From positions 1 through 22,889 of the forward strand of contig JACRBR010000044.1 in the NCBI GenBank assembly GCA_016213125.1: a stretch of DNA of 22,889 bases. The letters are read 5' to 3'. Of this stretch, positions 20,715-22,889 are shown piece after piece; within the stretch, counting starts at the first letter, position 1; every line of letters begins with the position of its first letter. The position numbers and the translations under genes were made by a program. Below the pieces are notes generated by a model. The model had not been told where the DNA came from and did not search any database. It saw nothing but the letters and a program-made list of their open reading frames with translations. This DNA comes from Chloroflexota bacterium (lineage in GTDB: Bacteria > Chloroflexota > Dehalococcoidia > DSTF01 > JACRBR01).

Positions 20715-22889
20715 GTGGCCGCAAGGACGCGGGCCAAGCCGGCGAGGGCGCAAAAGGCGCCCGTGAAACCCGTCGGGCGGCGGCGGAGCGGCCAGTCGGC
20801 CTGGACGACGCTGCACGACCTGCTCATTCGGCGCGAGAGCGTCGGCGTCCTGCTCATCCTGCTGGCCCTGCTGGCGGTGCCCTGGCTGGTGCCGTTCACA
20901 TCGGGCCTGGCCGATGCCCGCAACCGCTTCGTCGAGACATTCGGGCTGCTGATCTTCGGATGGATCGGGCTGTTCGCATTCGCGGGCTGGCTGGTGATTC
21001 GCGACGAGCAAGAGAAGCTCTGGGCGGACTGGCGGCCGTGGGTCATCGGTGCGTTGACCGGCCTGGCGTTCGCCGGGCTCCTGGGGTTTTTCCGGCCCGA
21101 CATTCGCCTCGGCGATGTGCTGGTGAGCGAGCACTCGCTGGGCGGCGAATTGGGACGGCGGTTTGCGGGCAACCCGTTCGGCATCATCGCATGGCTCTGC
21201 ATCAGCATCGCGGCGTTCGCGGTGGCGTTCCCCGCGCTGGCGGCGACGGCGATCCAGAACACGCCCTACTACGCGCAGACGGTCTGGGACTGGCGCATCC
21301 CGCAGCGAAGCGCGTACTACACGCGCCGGGGCTTCGAGTTCATCTTCCCGACGAAGCCTGCCCCCAAGGGCGCGCAAAAGGTACCCCTCGACTCCGTGAT
21401 GTGGGCCCAGTCGGCGGGCGCTGTGGCGGAAGCGGATGAGATCGACGAGGAGTACGAGGACGAGGAGCCAGTCCAGGCGTCCATGTTCGACGACGAGGAT
21501 GAGGACGCCGGAGAGACCATCGAGACGGATGAGAAGGGGAACCGCAAGCGGAACGGCTGGCAACTGCCGCCCATGACGCTGCTGACTGACAAGACCCGCG
21601 AGGAAGGCAGCACCATCGACAACGAGCTGCGGGCGGAGTTGATCGAGCAGACGCTGGCGAGCTTCGGCGTGGACGCGAAGGTGGTGCAGATCAACGAGGG
21701 GCCGACGGTCACGCAGTTCGGCATCGAGCCGGGCTGGGAGATCAAGACACGCACGATCGTCGAAAAGGACGAGAACAACAAGACCGTGATCGGCAAGGAC
21801 GGCCAGCCGAAGACTCGAGTGGAAGAAGTCTCGCGGACGCGCGTGCGGGTGCAGCAGATCACGTCGCTGGCAAACGACCTCGCGCTGGCGCTGGCGGCAC
21901 ACTCGGTCCGCATCGAGGCCCCGGTGCCTGGTAAGCCCGTGCTGGGCATCGAGGTGCCGAATGCGACGAAGTCGCTGGTCGCGTTGCGAACAGTCGTAGA
22001 GAGCACGCCGTTCCAGCGCGCCGCGGGCAAGAGCAAGCTGACGGTCGCGCTGGGGCAAAGCGTGTCCGGCGAGCCGATCATCGCCGATCTCTCGAAGATG
22101 CCCCACCTGCTCATCGCGGGCGCGACCGGCTCCGGCAAGTCGGTCTGCATGAACGCCATCATCTCCTGCATCCTGATGCATGCCTCGCCGGAGGACGTGC
22201 GCTTCGTGATGATCGACCCCAAGCGCGTGGAGCTGTCCGCATTCCGGCCCATCCCGCATCTCGCGTTCTCCAGCATCGTCGTCGACATGGACAAGGTCGT
22301 CGGCACGCTGCAGGCCGTGATCCACGAGATGGAGGCGCGGTACCGGAAGTTCGCGGCGATCGCAGTGCGGAACATCGACGGGTTCAACCGCAGCCCGCGG
22401 GCGGCGGAGAAGCTGCCGTACTGGGTCGTCATCATCGACGAGCTGGCGGACCTGATGATGGCGGCGCCTTTCGAGGTGGAGCGCCAGATCTGCCGCCTTG
22501 CGCAACTGGCGCGGGCGACGGGCATTCACCTTGTCGTGGCGACGCAGCGGCCATCTGTGGACGTGATCACAGGGCTCATCAAGGCCAACTTCCCGACCCG
22601 CATCGCCTTCGCCGTGAGCTCGCAGGTGGACTCGCGCACGATCCTGGACATGGCCGGGGCGGAGAAGCTGCTGGGCCGCGGCGACATGCTCTACATGCCC
22701 ACGGACGCGGCCAAACCGATCCGCCTCCAGGGCGTCTACGTTTCCGACGCCGAGGTGGAGCGGCTGGTGCGGTTCTGGACGGACGACCGCTTCAGCGCCC
22801 TGGCCCCCGAAAACGCCGACGCTCTGCTCGAGCAGGCGCTCATCGAGCGCAACAGCGGCGAAGAGGACATCGACATCGGCGAGGGCGAC
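20715..22889 (+). CDS. ftsK: FtsK/SpoIIIE-family DNA translocase (3' end outside window)
   Basis: The first 725 residues of a membrane-anchored DNA pump that moves chromosome ends through the closing septum. A basic N-terminal tail is followed by four membrane helices (about residues 43-61, 74-95, 109-126, 154-178) and an acidic linker ('DEIDEEYEDEEP', 'FDDEDEDAGE'). The alpha domain begins near residue 290. The motor has Walker A 'GATGSGKS' (469-476), 'VRFVMIDPKRVELSAF', Walker B 'WVVIIDELADLMM' (Asp575-Glu576) and 'VVATQRPSVDVITGLIKANF'. The DNA-orienting gamma domain would follow and is cut off. The start is GTG 20715, with GGAGG at 20700-20704; no ATG comes earlier in frame after the rnj stop. 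It continues the udg-rnj transcript. Confidence 0.95.
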   Translation, partial: MAARTRAKPARAQKAPVKPVGRRRSGQSAWTTLHDLLIRRESVGVLLILLALLAVPWLVPFTSGLADARNRFVETFGLLIFGWIGLFAFAGWLVIRDEQEKLWADWRPWVIGALTGLAFAGLLGFFRPDIRLGDVLVSEHSLGGELGRRFAGNPFGIIAWLCISIAAFAVAFPALAATAIQNTPYYAQTVWDWRIPQRSAYYTRRGFEFIFPTKPAPKGAQKVPLDSVMWAQSAGAVAEADEIDEEYEDEEPVQASMFDDEDEDAGETIETDEKGNRKRNGWQLPPMTLLTDKTREEGSTIDNELRAELIEQTLASFGVDAKVVQINEGPTVTQFGIEPGWEIKTRTIVEKDENNKTVIGKDGQPKTRVEEVSRTRVRVQQITSLANDLALALAAHSVRIEAPVPGKPVLGIEVPNATKSLVALRTVVESTPFQRAAGKSKLTVALGQSVSGEPIIADLSKMPHLLIAGATGSGKSVCMNAIISCILMHASPEDVRFVMIDPKRVELSAFRPIPHLAFSSIVVDMDKVVGTLQAVIHEMEARYRKFAAIAVRNIDGFNRSPRAAEKLPYWVVIIDELADLMMAAPFEVERQICRLAQLARATGIHLVVATQRPSVDVITGLIKANFPTRIAFAVSSQVDSRTILDMAGAEKLLGRGDMLYMPTDAAKPIRLQGVYVSDAEVERLVRFWTDDRFSALAPENADALLEQALIERNSGEEDIDIGEGD

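Noticed and set aside
20361..22529. A 722-codon minus-strand open frame
   Set aside because: It is antisense to rnj and ftsK; the plus strand carries the RNase J C-terminus and the FtsK Walker motifs in a continuous frame.

Overview
The window is high-GC bacterial chromosomal DNA, densely coding on both strands, with many GTG and one TTG start and many 1-4 nt gene overlaps. Three things point to a Chloroflexota bacterium, possibly Dehalococcoidia: an alpha/beta-hydrolase fused to a LuxR helix-turn-helix, secreted lipoproteins with A/T-rich linkers, and the order rpmF-fabD-fabG-nusB-acpP followed by tatAC. This placement is inferred from gene content; no marker phylogeny was possible. Most of the window looks like core chromosome, with no insertion sequence, prophage, CRISPR array or tRNA.

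Left part (1-6660), mostly accessory: the 3' end of a class III nucleotide cyclase, an unrecognised five-helix membrane protein, and an NTF2-like (SnoaL) protein. These are followed on the minus strand by a secreted beta-helix protein, a truncated glyoxalase-fold (VOC) remnant, a lipoprotein combining an NTF2-like domain with a cupredoxin-like C-terminus, a hydrolase-LuxR regulator that has lost its catalytic residues, a repeat-bearing non-coding stretch, and two FKBP prolyl isomerases (one cytosolic, one lipoprotein).

Nucleic-acid cluster (6800-10441, minus strand): a C4 zinc-ribbon coiled-coil protein, a serine-recombinase-like protein that has lost nearly every catalytic residue of its resolvase domain, ribonuclease HIII, and then the RNase P RNA from its own promoter. 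The zinc-ribbon and recombinase genes are separated by one base. This conserved-looking but catalytically dead recombinase inside a housekeeping RNA/DNA cluster is the most unusual element seen.

Housekeeping operon (10671-13966, plus strand): yceD, rpmF, fabD, fabG, nusB and acpP, tightly packed and closed by a clear intrinsic terminator. It joins ribosome assembly, transcription antitermination and fatty-acid synthesis. It is followed by tatA/B-tatC (Sec-independent protein export), which converges on an ankyrin-repeat gene and a GT1-type glycosyltransferase on the minus strand.

Right part (17410-22889, plus strand): a TauE/SafE-type permease with a one-base frameshift in its first GGG motif, then a family-4 iron-sulfur uracil-DNA glycosylase, ribonuclease J, and an FtsK/SpoIIIE DNA translocase that runs off the window end.
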